Source: Auanema rhodensis (taxonomy: Eukaryota > Nematoda > Chromadorea > Rhabditida > Rhabditidae). Taken from it: a stretch of 64,000 nt of DNA. Shown here piece after piece: positions 51,240 through 64,000 of the stretch (position 1 is the stretch's first letter; each line of letters opens with the position of its first letter). The position numbers and the translations under genes were made by a program. The DNA lies in assembly GCA_964057225.1 (NCBI GenBank), contig OZ059900.1, forward strand, positions 23,761,638 through 23,825,637, read 5' to 3'. Below the pieces are notes generated by a model. It did not search any database and was not told where the DNA came from. It saw only the letters and a program-made list of their open reading frames with translations.

Positions 51240-52949
51240 TTCTGAGGGCACGCCCCTTATGGCTAATATTGATTAAATCGATTTTTGTTCATATGAGTCG
51301 TCAAATGCAACGAATTTCAGCGTGTTACATACTAAAATGAAGCATTTTACATGCTGAACACTAAAAAAAAACAAAAACACAGTATTTCCCATGAGAAATA
51401 TTTTATTATGCTGGAAAACCAGTTTTTGGAAATTTCGCTGTAAACAAGGTTTTGACTTACGATTTCATGTGTTCAAACTCATGCAATGTCAATGAAACTT
51501 AGCTCAAAATTGTTCGTACAACGTCTAGTTCCACTTTCACGACAAAAAAACAAGGGTTAGAAAATTAAGGAAATTAGCATATTCTGAGGGCACGCCCCTT
51601 ATGGCTAATATTGATTAAATCGATTTTTGTTCATATGAGTCGTCAAATGCAACGAATTTCAGCGTGTTACATACTAATATGAAGCATTTTACATGCTGAA
51701 CACTAGAAAAATACAAAAACACAGTATTTCCCATGAGAAATATTTTATTATGCTGGAAAACCAGTTTTTGGAAATTTCGCTGTAAACAAGGTTTTGACTT
51801 ACGATTTCATGTGTTCAAACTCATGCAATGTCAATGAAACCTAGCTCAAAATTGTTCGTACAACGTCTAGTTCCACTTTCACGACAAAAAAACAGGGGTT
51901 AGAAAATTAAGGAAATTAGCATATTCTGAGGGCACACCCTTTATGGCTAATATTGATTAAATCGATTTTTGTTCATATGAGTCGTCAAATGCAACGAATT
52001 TCAGCGTGTTACATACTAAAATGAAGCATTTTACATGCTGAACACTAGAAAAAAACAAAAACACAGTATTTCCCATGAGAAATATTTTATTATGCTGGAA
52101 AACCAGTTTTTGGAAATTTCGCTGTAAACAAGGTTTTGACTTACGATTTCATGTGTTCAAACTCATGCAATGTCAATGAAACGTAGCTCAAAATTGTTCG
52201 TACAACGTCTAGTTCCACTTTCACGACAAAAAAACAGGGGTTAGAAAATTAAGGAAATTAGCATATTCTGAGGGCACGCCCCTTATGGCTAATATTGATT
52301 AAATCGATTTTTGTTCATATGAGTCGTCAAATGCAACGAATTTCAGCGTGTTACATACTAAAATGAAGCATTTTACATGCTGAACACTAAAAAAAAACAA
52401 AAACACAGTATTTCCCATGAGAAATATTTTATTATGCTGGAAAACCAGTTTTTGGAAATTTCGCTGTAAACAAGGTTTTGACTTACGATTTCATGTGTTC
52501 AAACTCATGCAATGTCAATGAAACTTAGCTCAAAATTGTTCGTACAACGTCTAGTTCCACTTTCACGACAAAAAAACAAGGGTTAGAAAATTAAGGAAAT
52601 TAGCATATTCTGAGGGCACGCCCCTTATGGCTAATATTGATTAAATCGATTTTTGTTCATATGAGTCGTCAAATGCAACGAATTTCAGCGTGTTACATAC
52701 TGAAATGAAGCATTTTACATGCTGAACACTAGAAAAATACAAAAACACAGTATTTCCCATGAGAAATATTTTATTATGCTGGAAAACCAGTTTTTGGAAA
52801 TTTCGCTGTAAACAAGGTTTTGACTTACGATTTCATGTGTTCAAACTCATGCAATGTCAATGAAACCTAGCTCAAAATTGTTCGTACAACGTCTAGTTCC
52901 ACTTTCACGACAAAAAAACAGGGGTTAGAAAATTAAGGAAATTAGCATA
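51240..52949 (-). repeat. Inverted arm: three-monomer pattern
   Basis: Together with the truncated unit 50936-51239 these units make two A-B-C sets in top-strand order. A has 'acgtagctc', B has 'cactaaaaaaaaac', 'acttagctc' and 'caagggttag', and C has 'acctagctc' with 'agaaaaatac'. The 'acgtagctc' sites are at 51156 and 52182, 1026 bp apart. C is 'actaatatg' in the first set and 'actgaaatg' in the second. The same A-B-C order returns at 56370-57395, 13 units (4446 bp) further on. Confidence 0.85.
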
Positions 52950-55685
52950 TTCTGAGGGCACACCCCTTATGGCTAATATTGATTAAATCGATTTTTGTTC
53001 ATATGAGTCGTCAAATGCAACGAATTTCAGCGTGTTACATACTAAAATGAAACATTTTACATGCTGAACACTAGAAAAAAACAAAAACACAGTATTTCCC
53101 ATGAGAAATATTTTATTATGCTGGAAAACCAGTTTTTGGAAGTTTCGCTGTAAACAAGGTTTTGACTTACGATTTCATATGTTCAAACTCATGCAATGTC
53201 AATGAAACTTAGCTCAAAATTGTTCGTACAACGTCTAGTTCCACTTTCACGACAAAAAAACAGGGGTTAGAAAATTAAGGAAATTAGCATATTCTGAGGG
53301 CACGCCCCTTATGGCTAATATTGATTAAATCGATTTTTGTTCATATGAGTCGTCAAATGCAACGAATTTCAGCGTGTTACATACTAATATGAAGCATTTT
53401 ACATGCTGAACACTAGAAAAATACAAAAACACAGTATTTCCCATGAGAAATATTTTATTATGCTGGAAAACCAGTTTTTGGAAATTTCGCTGTAAACAAG
53501 GTTTTGACTTACGATTTCATGTGTTCAAACTCATGCAATGTCAATGAAACCTAGCTCAAAATTGTTCGTACAACGTCTAGTTCCACTTTCACGACAAAAA
53601 AACAGGGGTTAGAAAATTAAGGAAATTAGCATATTCTGAGGGCACACCCCTTATGGCTAATATTGATTAAATCGATTTTTGTTCATATGAGTCGTCAAAT
53701 GCAACGAATTTCAGCGTGTTACATACTAAAATGAAGCATTTTACATGCTGAACACTAGAAAAAAACAAAAACACAGTATTTCCCATGAGAAATATTTTAT
53801 TATGCTGGAAAACCAGTTTTTGGAAATTTCGCTGTAAACAAGGTTTTGACTTACGATTTCATGTGTTCAAACTCATGCAATGTCAATGAAACTTAGCTCA
53901 AAATTGTTCGTACAACGTCTAGTTCCACTTTCACGACAAAAAAACAGGGGTTAGAAAATTAAGGAAATTAGCATATTCTGAGGGCACGCCCCTTATGGCT
54001 AATATTGATTAAATCGATTTTTGTTCATATGAGTCGTCAAATGCAACGAATTTCAGCGTGTTACATACTAATATGAAGCATTTTACATGCTGAACACTAG
54101 AAAAATACAAAAACACAGTATTTCCCATGAGAAATATTTTATTATGCTGGAAAACCAGTTTTTGGAAATTTCGCTGTAAACAAGGTTTTGACTTACGATT
54201 TCATGTGTTCAAACTCATGCAATGTCAATGAAACCTAGCTCAAAATTGTTCGTACAACGTCTAGTTCCACTTTCACGACAAAAAAACAGGGGTTAGAAAA
54301 TTAAGGAAATTAGCATATTCTGAGGGCACACCCCTTATGGCTAATATTGATTAAATCGATTTTTGTTCATATGAGTCGTCAAATGCAACGAATTTCAGCG
54401 TGTTACATACTAAAATGAAACATTTTACATGCTGAACACTAGAAAAAAACAAAAACACAGTATTTCCCATGAGAAATATTTTATTATGCTGGAAAACCAG
54501 TTTTTGGAAATTTCGCTGTAAACAAGGTTTTGACTTACGATTTCATGTGTTCAAACTCATGCAATGTCAATGAAACTTAGCTCAAAATTGTTCGTACAAC
54601 GTCTAGTTCCACTTTCACGACAAAAAAACAGGGGTTAGAAAATTAAGGAAATTAGCATATTCTGAGGGCACGCCCCTTATGGCTAATATTGATTAAATCG
54701 ATTTTTGTTCATATGAGTCGTCAAATGCAACGAATTTCAGCGTGTTACATACTAATATGAAGCATTTTACATGCTGAACACTAGAAAAATACAAAAACAC
54801 AGTATTTCCCATGAGAAATATTTTATTATGCTGGAAAACCAGTTTTTGGAAATTTCGCTGTAAACAAGGTTTTGACTTACGATTTCATGTGTTCAAACTC
54901 ATGCAATGTCAATGAAACCTAGCTCAAAATTGTTCGTACAACGTCTAGTTCCACTTTCACGACAAAAAAACAGGGGTTAGAAAATTAAGGAAATTAGCAT
55001 ATTCTGAGGGCACACCCCTTATGGCTAATATTGATTAAATCGATTTTTGTTCATATGAGTCGTCAAATGCAACGAATTTCAGCGTGTTACATACTAAAAT
55101 GAAGCATTTTACATGCTGAACACTAGAAAAAAACAAAAACACAGTATTTCCCATGAGAAATATTTTATTATGCTGGAAAACCAGTTTTTGGAAATTTCGC
55201 TGTAAACAAGGTTTTGACTTACGATTTCATGTGTTCAAACTCATGCAATGTCAATGAAACTTAGCTCAAAATTGTTCGTACAACGTCTAGTTCCACTTTC
55301 ACGACAAAAAAACAGGGGTTAGAAAATTAAGGAAATTAGCATATTCTGAGGGCACGCCCCTTATGGCTAATATTGATTAAATCGATTTTTGTTCATATGA
55401 GTCGTCAAATGCAACGAATTTCAGCGTGTTACATACTAATATGAAGCATTTTACATGCTGAACACTAGAAAAATACAAAAACACAGTATTTCCCATGAGA
55501 AATATTTTATTATGCTGGAAAACCAGTTTTTGGAAATTTCGCTGTAAACAAGGTTTTGACTTACGATTTCATGTGTTCAAACTCATGCAATGTCAATGAA
55601 ACCTAGCTCAAAATTGTTCGTACAACGTCTAGTTCCACTTTCACGACAAAAAAACAAGGGTTAGAAAATTAAGGAAATTAGCATA
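52950..55685 (-). repeat. Inverted arm: two-monomer HOR, 684 bp, four copies
   Basis: The eight units alternate between 'cacaccccttatgg / agaaaaaaac / acttagctc' and 'cacgccccttatgg / actaatatg / agaaaaatac / acctagctc'. Copies start at 52950, 53634, 54318 and 55002. Copies 1 and 3 carry 'gaaacatttt' instead of 'gaagcatttt' in the first unit. Copy 1 has private 'ggaagtttcg' and 'catatgttc'. The last unit has 'caagggttag'. Confidence 0.88.
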
Positions 55686-57395
55686 TTCTGAGGGCACGCC
55701 CCTTATGGCTAATATTGATTAAATCGATTTTTGTTCATATGAGTCGTCAAATGCAACGAATTTCAGCGTGTTACATACTAAAATGAAGCATTTTACATGC
55801 TGAACACTAGAAAAATACAAAAACACAGTATTTCCCATGAGAAATATTTTATTATGCTGGAAAACCAGTTTTTGGAAATTTCGCTGTAAACAAGGTTTTG
55901 ACTTACGATTTCATGTGTTCAAACTCATGCAATGTCAATGAAACCTAGCTCAAAATTGTTCGTACAACGTCTAGTTCCACTTTCACGACAAAAAAACAGG
56001 GGTTAGAAAATTAAGGAAATTAGCATATTCTGAGGGCACGCCCCTTATGGCTAATATTGATTAAATCGATTTTTGTTCATATGAGTCGTCAAATGCAACG
56101 AATTTCAGCGTGTTACATACTAATATGAAGCATTTTACATGCTGAACACTAGAAAAATACAAAAACACAGTATTTCCCATGAGAAATATTTTATTATGCT
56201 GGAAAACCAGTTTTTGGAAATTTCGCTGTAAACAAGGTTTTGACTTACGATTTCATGTGTTCAAACTCATGCAATGTCAATGAAACCTAGCTCAAAATTG
56301 TTCGTACAACGTCTAGTTCCACTTTCACGACAAAAAAACAGGGGTTAGAAAATTAAGGAAATTAGCATATTCTGAGGGCACGCCCCTTATGGCTAATATT
56401 GATTAAATCGATTTTTGTTCATATGATTCGTCAAATGCAACGAATTTCAGCGTGTTACATACTAAAATGAAGCATTTTACATGCTGAACACTGGAAAAAA
56501 ACAAAAACACAGTATTTCCCATGAGAAATATTTTATTATGCTGGAAAACCAGTTTTTGGAAATTTCGCTGTAAACAAGGTTTTGACTTACGATTTCATGT
56601 GTTCAAACTCATGCAATGTCAATGAAACGTAGCTCAAAATTGTTCGTACAACGTCTAGTTCCACTTTCACGACAAAAAAACAGGGGTTAGAAAATTAAGG
56701 AAATTAGCATATTCTGAGGGCACGCCCCTTATGGCTAATATTGATTAAATCGATTTTTGTTCATATGAGTCGTCAAATGCAACGAATTTCAGCGTGTTAC
56801 ATACTAAAATGAAGCATTTTACATGCTGAACACTAAAAAAAAACAAAAACACAGTATTTCCCATGAGAAATATTTTATTATGCTGGAAAACCAGTTTTTG
56901 GAAATTTCGCTGTAAACAAGGTTTTGACTTACGATTTCATGTGTTCAAACTCATGCAATGTCAATGAAACTTAGCTCAAAATTGTTCGTACAACGTCTAG
57001 TTCCACTTTCACGACAAAAAAACAAGGGTTAGAAAATTAAGGAAATTAGCATATTCTGAGGGCACGCCCCTTATGGCTAATATTGATTAAATCGATTTTT
57101 GTTCATATGAGTCGTCAAATGCAACGAATTTCAGCGTGTTACATACTGAAATGAAGCATTTTACATGCTGAACACTAGAAAAATACAAAAACACAGTATT
57201 TCCCATGAGAAATATTTTATTATGCTGGAAAACCAGTTTTTGGAAATTTCGCTGTAAACAAGGTTTTGACTTACGATTTCATGTGTTCAAACTCATGCAA
57301 TGTCAATGAAACCTAGCTCAAAATTGTTCGTACAACGTCTAGTTCCACTTTCACGACAAAAAAACAGGGGTTAGAAAATTAAGGAAATTAGCATA
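55686..57395 (-). repeat. Inverted arm: two single units followed by an A-B-C set
   Basis: The units at 55686 and 56028 are both 'acctagctc' types. The A-B-C set at 56370, 56712 and 57054 matches that at 51924-52949 in its 'acgtagctc', 'ctaaaaaaaaac' and 'actgaaatg' marks. The A unit here has 'catatgattcg' instead of 'catatgagtcg', a change seen again only near 63605. Confidence 0.82.
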
Positions 57396-59447
57396 TTCTG
57401 AGGGCACACCCCTTATGGCTAATATTGATTAAATCGATTTTTGTTCATATGAGTCGTCAAATGCAACGAATTTCAGCGTGTTACATACTAAAATGAAGCA
57501 TTTTACATGCTGAACACTAGAAAAAAACAAAAACACAGTATTTCCCATGAGAAATATTTTATTATGCTGGAAAACCAGTTTTTGGAAATTTCGCTGTAAA
57601 CAAGGTTTTGACTTACGATTTCATGTGTTCAAACTCATGCAATGTCAATGAAACTTAGCTCAAAATTGTTCGTACAACGTCTAGTTCCACTTTCACGACA
57701 AAAAAACAAGGGTTAGAAAATTAAGGAAATTAGCATATTCTGAGGGCACGCCCCTTATGGCTAATATTGATTAAATCGATTTTTGTTCATATGAGTCGTC
57801 AAATGCAACGAATTTCAGCGTGTTACATACTGAAATGAAGCATTTTACATGCTGAACACTAGAAAAATACAAAAACACAGTATTTCCCATGAGAAATATT
57901 TTATTATGCTGGAAAACCAGTTTTTGGAAATTTCGCTGTAAACAAGGTTTTGACTTACGATTTCATGTGTTCAAACTCATGCAATGTCAATGAAACCTAG
58001 CTCAAAATTGTTCGTACAACGTCTAGTTCCACTTTCACGACAAAAAAACAGGGGTTAGAAAATTAAGGAAATTAGCATATTCTGAGGGCACACCCCTTAT
58101 GGCTAATATTGATTAAATCGATTTTTGTTCATATGAGTCGTCAAATGCAACGAATTTCAGCGTGTTACATACTAAAATGAAGCATTTTACATGCTGAACA
58201 CTAGAAAAAAACAAAAACACAGTATTTCCCATGAGAAATATTTTATTATGCTGGAAAACCAGTTTTTGGAAATTTCGCTGTAAACAAGGTTTTGACTTAC
58301 GATTTCATGTGTTCAAACTCATGCAATGTCAATGAAACTTAGCTCAAAATTGTTCGTACAACGTCTAGTTCCACTTTCACGACAAAAAAACAGGGGTTAG
58401 AAAATTAAGGAAATTAGCATATTCTGAGGGCACGCCCCTTATGGCTAATATTGATTAAATCGATTTTTGTTCATATGAGTCGTCAAATGCAACGAATTTC
58501 AGCGTGTTACATACTAATATGAAGCATTTTACATGCTGAACACTAGAAAAATACAAAAACACAGTATTTCCCATGAGAAATATTTTATTATGCTGGAAAA
58601 CCAGTTTTTGGAAATTTCGCTGTAAACAAGGTTTTGACTTACGATTTCATGTGTTCAAACTCATGCAATGTCAATGAAACCTAGCTCAAAATTGTTCGTA
58701 CAACGTCTAGTTCCACTTTCACGACAAAAAAACAGGGGTTAGAAAATTAAGGAAATTAGCATATTCTGAGGGCACGCCCCTTATGGCTAATATTGATTAA
58801 ATCGATTTTTGTTCATATGAGTCGTCAAATGCAACGAATTTCAGCGTGTTACATACTAAAATGAAGCATTTTACATGCTGAACACTAGAAAAATACAAAA
58901 ACACAGTATTTCCCATGAGAAATATTTTATTATGCTGGAAAACCAGTTTTTGGAAATTTCGCTGTAAACAAGGTTTTGACTTACGATTTCATGTGTTCAA
59001 ACTCATGCAATGTCAATGAAACCTAGCTCAAAATTGTTCGTACAACGTCTAGTTCCACTTTCACGACAAAAAAACAGGGGTTAGAAAATTAAGGAAATTA
59101 GCATATTCTGAGGGCACACCCCTTATGGCTAATATTGATTAAATCGATTTTTGTTCATATGAGTCGTCAAATGCAACGAATTTCAGCGTGTTACATACTA
59201 AAATGAAGCATTTTACATGCTGAACACTAGAAAAAAACAAAAACACAGTATTTCCCATGAGAAATATTTTATTATGCTGGAAAACCAGTTTTTGGAAATT
59301 TCGCTGTAAACAAGGTTTTGACTTACGATTTCATGTGTTCAAACTCATGCAATGTCAATGAAACTTAGCTCAAAATTGTTCGTACAACGTCTAGTTCCAC
59401 TTTCACGACAAAAAAACAGGGGTTAGAAAATTAAGGAAATTAGCATA
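57396..59447 (-). repeat. Inverted arm: mixed two-monomer tract
   Basis: 'cacacccc / acttagctc' units (57396, 58080 and 59106) alternate with 'acctagctc' units. The pair 57054-57737 ('actgaaatg' unit, then 'cacacccc' unit) is closely repeated at 57738-58421. An additional 'acctagctc' unit at 58764 breaks the two-unit register. Confidence 0.8.
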
Positions 59448-62400
59448 TTCTGAGGGCACGCCCCTTATGGCTAATATTGATTAAATCGATTTTTGTTCAT
59501 ATGAGTCGTCAAATGCAACGAATTTCAGCGTGTTACATACTAAAATGAAGCATTTTACATGCTGAACACTAGAAAAATACAAAAACACAGTATTTCCCAT
59601 GAGAAATATTTTATTATGCTGGAAAACCAGTTTTTGGAAATTTCGCTGTAAACAAGGTTTTGACTTACGATTTCATGTGTTCAAACTCATGCAATGTCAA
59701 TGAAACTTAGTTCAAAATTGTTCGTACAACGTCTAGTTCCACTTTCACGACAAAAAAACAGGGGTTAGAAAATTAAGGAAATTAGCATATTCTGAGGGCA
59801 CGCCCCTTATGGCTAATATTGATTAAATCGATTTTTGTTCATATGAGTCGTCAAATGCAACGAATTTCAGCGTGTTACATACTAATATGAAGCATTTTAC
59901 ATGCTGAACACTAGAAAAATACAAAAACACAGTATTTCCCATGAGAAATATTTTATTATGCTGGAAAACCAGTTTTTGGAAATTTCGCTGTAAACAAGGT
60001 TTTGACTTACGATTTCATGTGTTCAAACTCATGCAATGTCAATGAAACCTAGCTCAAAATTGTTCGTACAACGTCTAGTTCCACTTTCACGACAAAAAAA
60101 CAAGGGTTAGAAAATTAAGGAAATTAGCATATTCTGAGGGCACGCCCCTTATGGCTAATATTGATTAAATCGATTTTTGTTCATATGAGTCGTCAAATGC
60201 AACGAATTTCAGCGTGTTACATACTAAAATGAAGCATTTTACATGCTGAACACTAGAAAAATACAAAAACACAGTATTTCTCATGAGAAATATTTTATTA
60301 TGCTGGAAAACCAGTTTTTGGAAATTTCGCTGTAAACAAGGTTTTGACTTACGATTTCATGTGTTCAAACTCATGCAATGTCAATGAAACCTAGCTCAAA
60401 ATTGTTCGTACAACGTCTAGTTCCACTTTCACGACAAAAAAACAGGGGTTAGAAAATTAAGGAAATTAGCATATTCTGAGGGCACGCCCCTTATGGCTAA
60501 TATTGATTAAATCGATTTTTGTTCATATGAGTCGTCAAATGCAACGAATTTCAGCGTGTTACATACTAAAATGAAGCATTTTACATGCTGAACACTAGAA
60601 AAATACAAAAACACAGTATTTCCCATGAGAAATATTTTATTATGCTGGAAAACCAGTTTTTGGAAATTTCGCTGTAAACAAGGTTTTGACTTACGATTTC
60701 ATGTGTTCAAACTCATGCAATGTCAATGAAACCTAGCTCAAAATTGTTCGTACAACGTCTAGTTCCACTTTCACGACATAAAAAACAAGGGTTAGAAAAT
60801 TAAGGAAATTAGCATATTCTGAGGGCACGCCCCTTATGGCTAATATTGATTAAATCGATTTTTGTTCATATGAGTCGTCAAATGCAACGAATTTCAGCGT
60901 GTTACATACTAAAATGAAGCATTTTACATGCTGAACACTAGAAAAATACAAAAACACAGTATTTCCCATGAGAAATATTTTATTATGCTGGAAAACCAGT
61001 TTTTGGAAATTTCGCTGTAAACAAGGTTTTGACTTACGATTTCATGTGTTCAAACTCATGCAATGTCAATGAAACCTAGCTCAAAATTGTTCGTACAACG
61101 TCTAGTTCCACTTTCACGACAAAAAAACAGGGGTTAGAAAATTAAGGAAATTAGCATATTCTGAGGGCACGCCCCTTATGGCTAATATTGATTAAATCGA
61201 TTTTTGTTCATATGAGTCGTCAAATGCAACGAATTTCAGCGTGTTACATACTAAAATGAAGCATTTTACATGCTGAACACTAGAAAAATACAAAAACACA
61301 GTATTTCCCATGAGAAATATTTTATTATGCTGGAAAACCAGTTTTTGGAAATTTCGCTGTAAACAAGGTTTTGACTTACGATTTCATGTGTTCAAACTCA
61401 TGCAATGTCAATGAAACCTAGCTCAAAATTGTTCGTACAACGTCTAGTTCCACTTTCACGACAAAAAAACAGGGGTTAGAAAATTAAGGAAATTAGCATA
61501 TTCAGAGGGCACGCCCCTTATGGCTAATATTGATTAAATCGATTTTTGTTCATATGAGTCGTCAAATGCAACGAATTTCAGCGTGTTACATACTAAAATG
61601 AAGCATTTTACATGCTGAACACTAGAAAAATACAAAAACACAGTATTTCCCATGAGAAATATTTTATTATGCTGGAAAACCAGTTTTTGGAAATTTCGCT
61701 GTAAACAAGGTTTTGACTTACGATTTCATGTGTTCAAACTCATGCAATGTCAATGAAACCTAGCTCAAAATTGTTCGTACAACGTCTAGTTCCACTTTCA
61801 CGACAAAAAAACAAGGGTTAGAAAATTAAGGAAATTAGCATATTCTGAGGGCACGCCCCTTATGGCTAATATTGATTAAATCGATTTTTGTTCATATGAG
61901 TCGTCAAATGCAACGAATTTCAGCGTGTTACATACTAAAATGAAGCATTTTACATGCTGAACACTAGAAAAAAACAAAAACACAGTATTTCCCATGAGAA
62001 ATATTTTATTATGCTGGAAAACCAGTTTTTGGAAATTTCGCTGTAAACAAGGTTTTGACTTACGATTTCATGTGTTCAAACTCATGCAATGTCAATGAAA
62101 CTTAGCTCAAAATTGTTCGTACAACGTCTAGTTCCACTTTCACGACAAAAAAACAGGGGTTAGAAAATTAAGGAAATTAGCATATTCTGAGGGCACGCCC
62201 CTTATGGCTAATATTGATTAAATCGATTTTTGTTCATATGAGTCGTCAAATGCAACGAATTTCAGCGTGTTACATACTAATATGAAGCATTTTACATGCT
62301 GAACACTAGAAAAATACAAAAACACAGTATTTCCCATGAGAAATATTTTATTATGCTGGAAAACCAGTTTTTGGAAATTTCGCTGTAAACAAGGTTTTGA

Positions 62401-64000
62401 CTTACGATTTCATGTGTTCAAACTCATGCAATGTCAATGAAACCTAGCTCAAAATTGTTCGTACAACGTCTAGTTCCACTTTCACGACAAAAAAACAGGG
62501 GTTAGAAAATTAAGGAAATTAGCATATTCTGAGGGCACACCCCTTATGGCTAATATTGATTAAATCGATTTTTGTTCATATGAGTCGTCAAATGCAACGA
62601 ATTTCAGCGTGTTACATACTAAAATGAAGCATTTTACATGCTGAACACTAGAAAAATACAAAAACACAGTATTTCCCATGAGAAATATTTTATTATGCTG
62701 GAAAACCAGTTTTTGGAAATTTCGCTGTAAACAAGGTTTTGACTTACGATTTCATGTGTTCAAACTCATGCAATGTCAATGAAACCTAGCTCAAAATTGT
62801 TCGTACAACGTCTAGTTCCACTTTCACGACAAAAAAACAGGGGTTAGAAAATTAAGGAAATTAGCATATTCTGAGGGCACGCCCCTTATGGCTAATATTG
62901 ATTAAATCGATTTTTGTTCATATGAGTCGTCGAATGCAACGAATTTCAGCGTGTTACATACTAAAATGAAGCATTTTACATGCTGAACACTAGGAAAATA
63001 CGAAAACACAGTATTTCCCATGAGAAATATTTTATTATGCTGGAAAACCAGTTTTTGGAAATTTCGCTGTAAACAAGGTTTTGACTTACGATTTCATGTG
63101 TTCAAACTCATGCAATGTCAATGAAACTTAGCTCAAAATTGTTCGTACAACGTCTAGTTCCACTTTCACGACAAAAAAACAGGGGCTAGAAAATTAAGGA
63201 AATTAGCATATTCTGAGGGCACGCCCCTTATGGCTAATATTGATTAAATCGATTTTTGTTCATATGAGTCGTCAAATGCAACGAATTTCAGCGTGTTACA
63301 TACTAATATGAAGCATTTTACATGCTGAACACTAGAAAAATACAAAAACACAGTATTTCCCATGAGAAATATTTTATTATGCTGGAAAACCAGTTTTTGG
63401 AAATTTCGCTGTAAACAAGGTTTTGACTTACGATTTCATGTGTTCAAACTCATGCAATGTCAATGAAACGTAGCTCAAAATTGTTCGTACAACGTCTAGT
63501 TCCACTTTCACGACAAAAAAACAGGGGTTAGAAAATTAAGGAAATTAGCATATTCTGAGGGCACGCCCCTTATGGCTAATATTGATTAAATCGATTTTTG
63601 TTCATATGATTCGTCAAATGCAACGAATTTCAGCGTGTTACATACTAAAATGAAGCATTTTACATGCTGAACACTAGAAAAATACGAAAACACAGTATTT
63701 CCCATGAGAAATATTTTATTATGCTGGAAAACCAGTTTTTGGAAATTTCGCTGTAAACAAGGTTTTGACTTACGATTTCATGTGTTCAAACTCATGCAAT
63801 GTCAATGAAACCTAGCTCAAAAATGTTCGTACAACGTCTAGTTCCACTTTCACGACAAAAAAACAGGGGTTAGAAAATTAAGGAAATTAGCATATTCTGA
63901 GGGCACGCCCCTTATGGCTAATATTGATTAAATCGATTTTTGTTCATATGAGTCGTCAAATGCAACGAATTTCAGCGTGTTACATACTAAAATGAAGCAT
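59448..64000 (-). repeat. Inverted arm: mostly 'acctagctc' units with weak higher-order pattern
   Basis: About 13 units follow with no clear long period. Several consecutive 'acctagctc / agaaaaatac' units occupy roughly 59790-61860. Private changes include 'ttagttcaaaa' (about 59709), 'tttctcatgag' (60278-60287), 'cgacataaaaaac' (about 60778), 'attcagagggc' (about 61502), 'gtcgaatgc' (about 62930) and 'aggggctag' (about 63182). The 'acgtagctc' type returns at 63469. The array continues beyond the window. Confidence 0.82.

Larger units (their letters stand above)
50936..64000 (-). repeat. Satellite array, inverted arm, 38 units plus a partial unit
   Basis: From 50936 the same monomer is read on the minus strand (for example 'ggaaattagcata', the reverse complement of the plus-arm unit start). 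Unit ends fall at 51239, 51581, 51923, 52265 and so on, almost always 342 bp apart; the unit ending near 60816 is 1 bp longer because of 'cgacataaaaaac'. The array is cut by the window end at 64000. Every full unit here reads 'gttcgtaca' (the 'tacgaac' type), which is a minority type in the plus arm. Variants such as 'cacacccctt', 'actaatatg', 'acttagctc' and 'acgtagctc' are found here and not in the plus arm. This arm therefore has its own homogenised subfamily set. Confidence 0.98.

Noticed and set aside
1-64000. CRISPR array
   Set aside because: Repeats are contiguous 342-bp monomers with no spacers of unrelated sequence, and no cas-like genes are present.
1-64000. Transposon or insertion sequence
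   Set aside because: I found no transposase-like frame, no terminal inverted repeats bounding a unit, and no target-site duplication. The only inverted repeat is the array-scale polarity switch at 50888-50935.
1-64000. tRNA or rRNA genes
   Set aside because: No cloverleaf-like segment or rRNA-like conserved GC-rich sequence is visible in the monomer.

Overview
The whole 64 kb window is one kind of DNA: a tandemly repeated, AT-rich satellite with a monomer of about 342 bp. I find no protein-coding gene, RNA gene, transposon or unique sequence. A long satellite array with higher-order organisation and no insertions points to a eukaryotic chromosome, most likely (peri)centromeric or other constitutive heterochromatin. 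AT-rich satellites of about 340-360 bp are common in insects and other animals, but I cannot name the species from sequence alone.

Layout. Positions 1-50925 hold 149 monomers in one orientation, called plus here (unit start taken at 'tatgctaattt'). At 50926-50936 the array breaks and flips. Positions 50936-64000 hold 38 monomers plus a partial one in the opposite orientation, and the array runs off the window end. The junction leaves a 48-nt spacer (50888-50935) between inverted arms. It includes 7 nt (50929-50935) that match neither orientation at that point.

Within the plus arm the monomers fall into subfamilies marked by linked variants: six or seven Ts after 'cccctg'; 'tacaaac', 'taggaac' or 'tacgaac'; 'catgggaaat', 'catgagaaat' or 'gggaaaaac'; 'atgcttcatttt' or 'atacttcattta'; 'gacgact' or 'gactact'; 'cgatttaat' or 'cgtttaaat'. 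The order of these subfamilies gives higher-order repeats (HORs) whose period changes along the array. There is a 12-monomer spacing of 4100 bp at 1-7516, three-monomer units of 1026 bp at 7858-14355, and a 13-monomer duplication (offset 4442-4443 bp) with a nested four-monomer duplication at 12646-22556. Seven-monomer units of 2394 bp lie at 24263-32127, three-monomer units of 1027 bp at 32128-34181, and a shuffled five-monomer set at 35892-46822. Near-uniform single monomers follow at 46823-48532, then a three-monomer pattern at 48533-50925. The inverted arm has its own subfamilies (every full unit is of the 'tacgaac' type) with two- and three-monomer patterns.

There are no genes to work together. 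The content is structural DNA shaped by unequal exchange, segmental duplication and conversion-like patching. Features worth testing are the inversion junction, an 18-bp perfect palindrome present in only some monomers, alternative small hairpins, a partial CENP-B-box-like motif, and a GT-AG intron-like segment of about 100 nt in most plus-strand monomers. All monomer counts, coordinates and differences were obtained by reading the sequence by eye.
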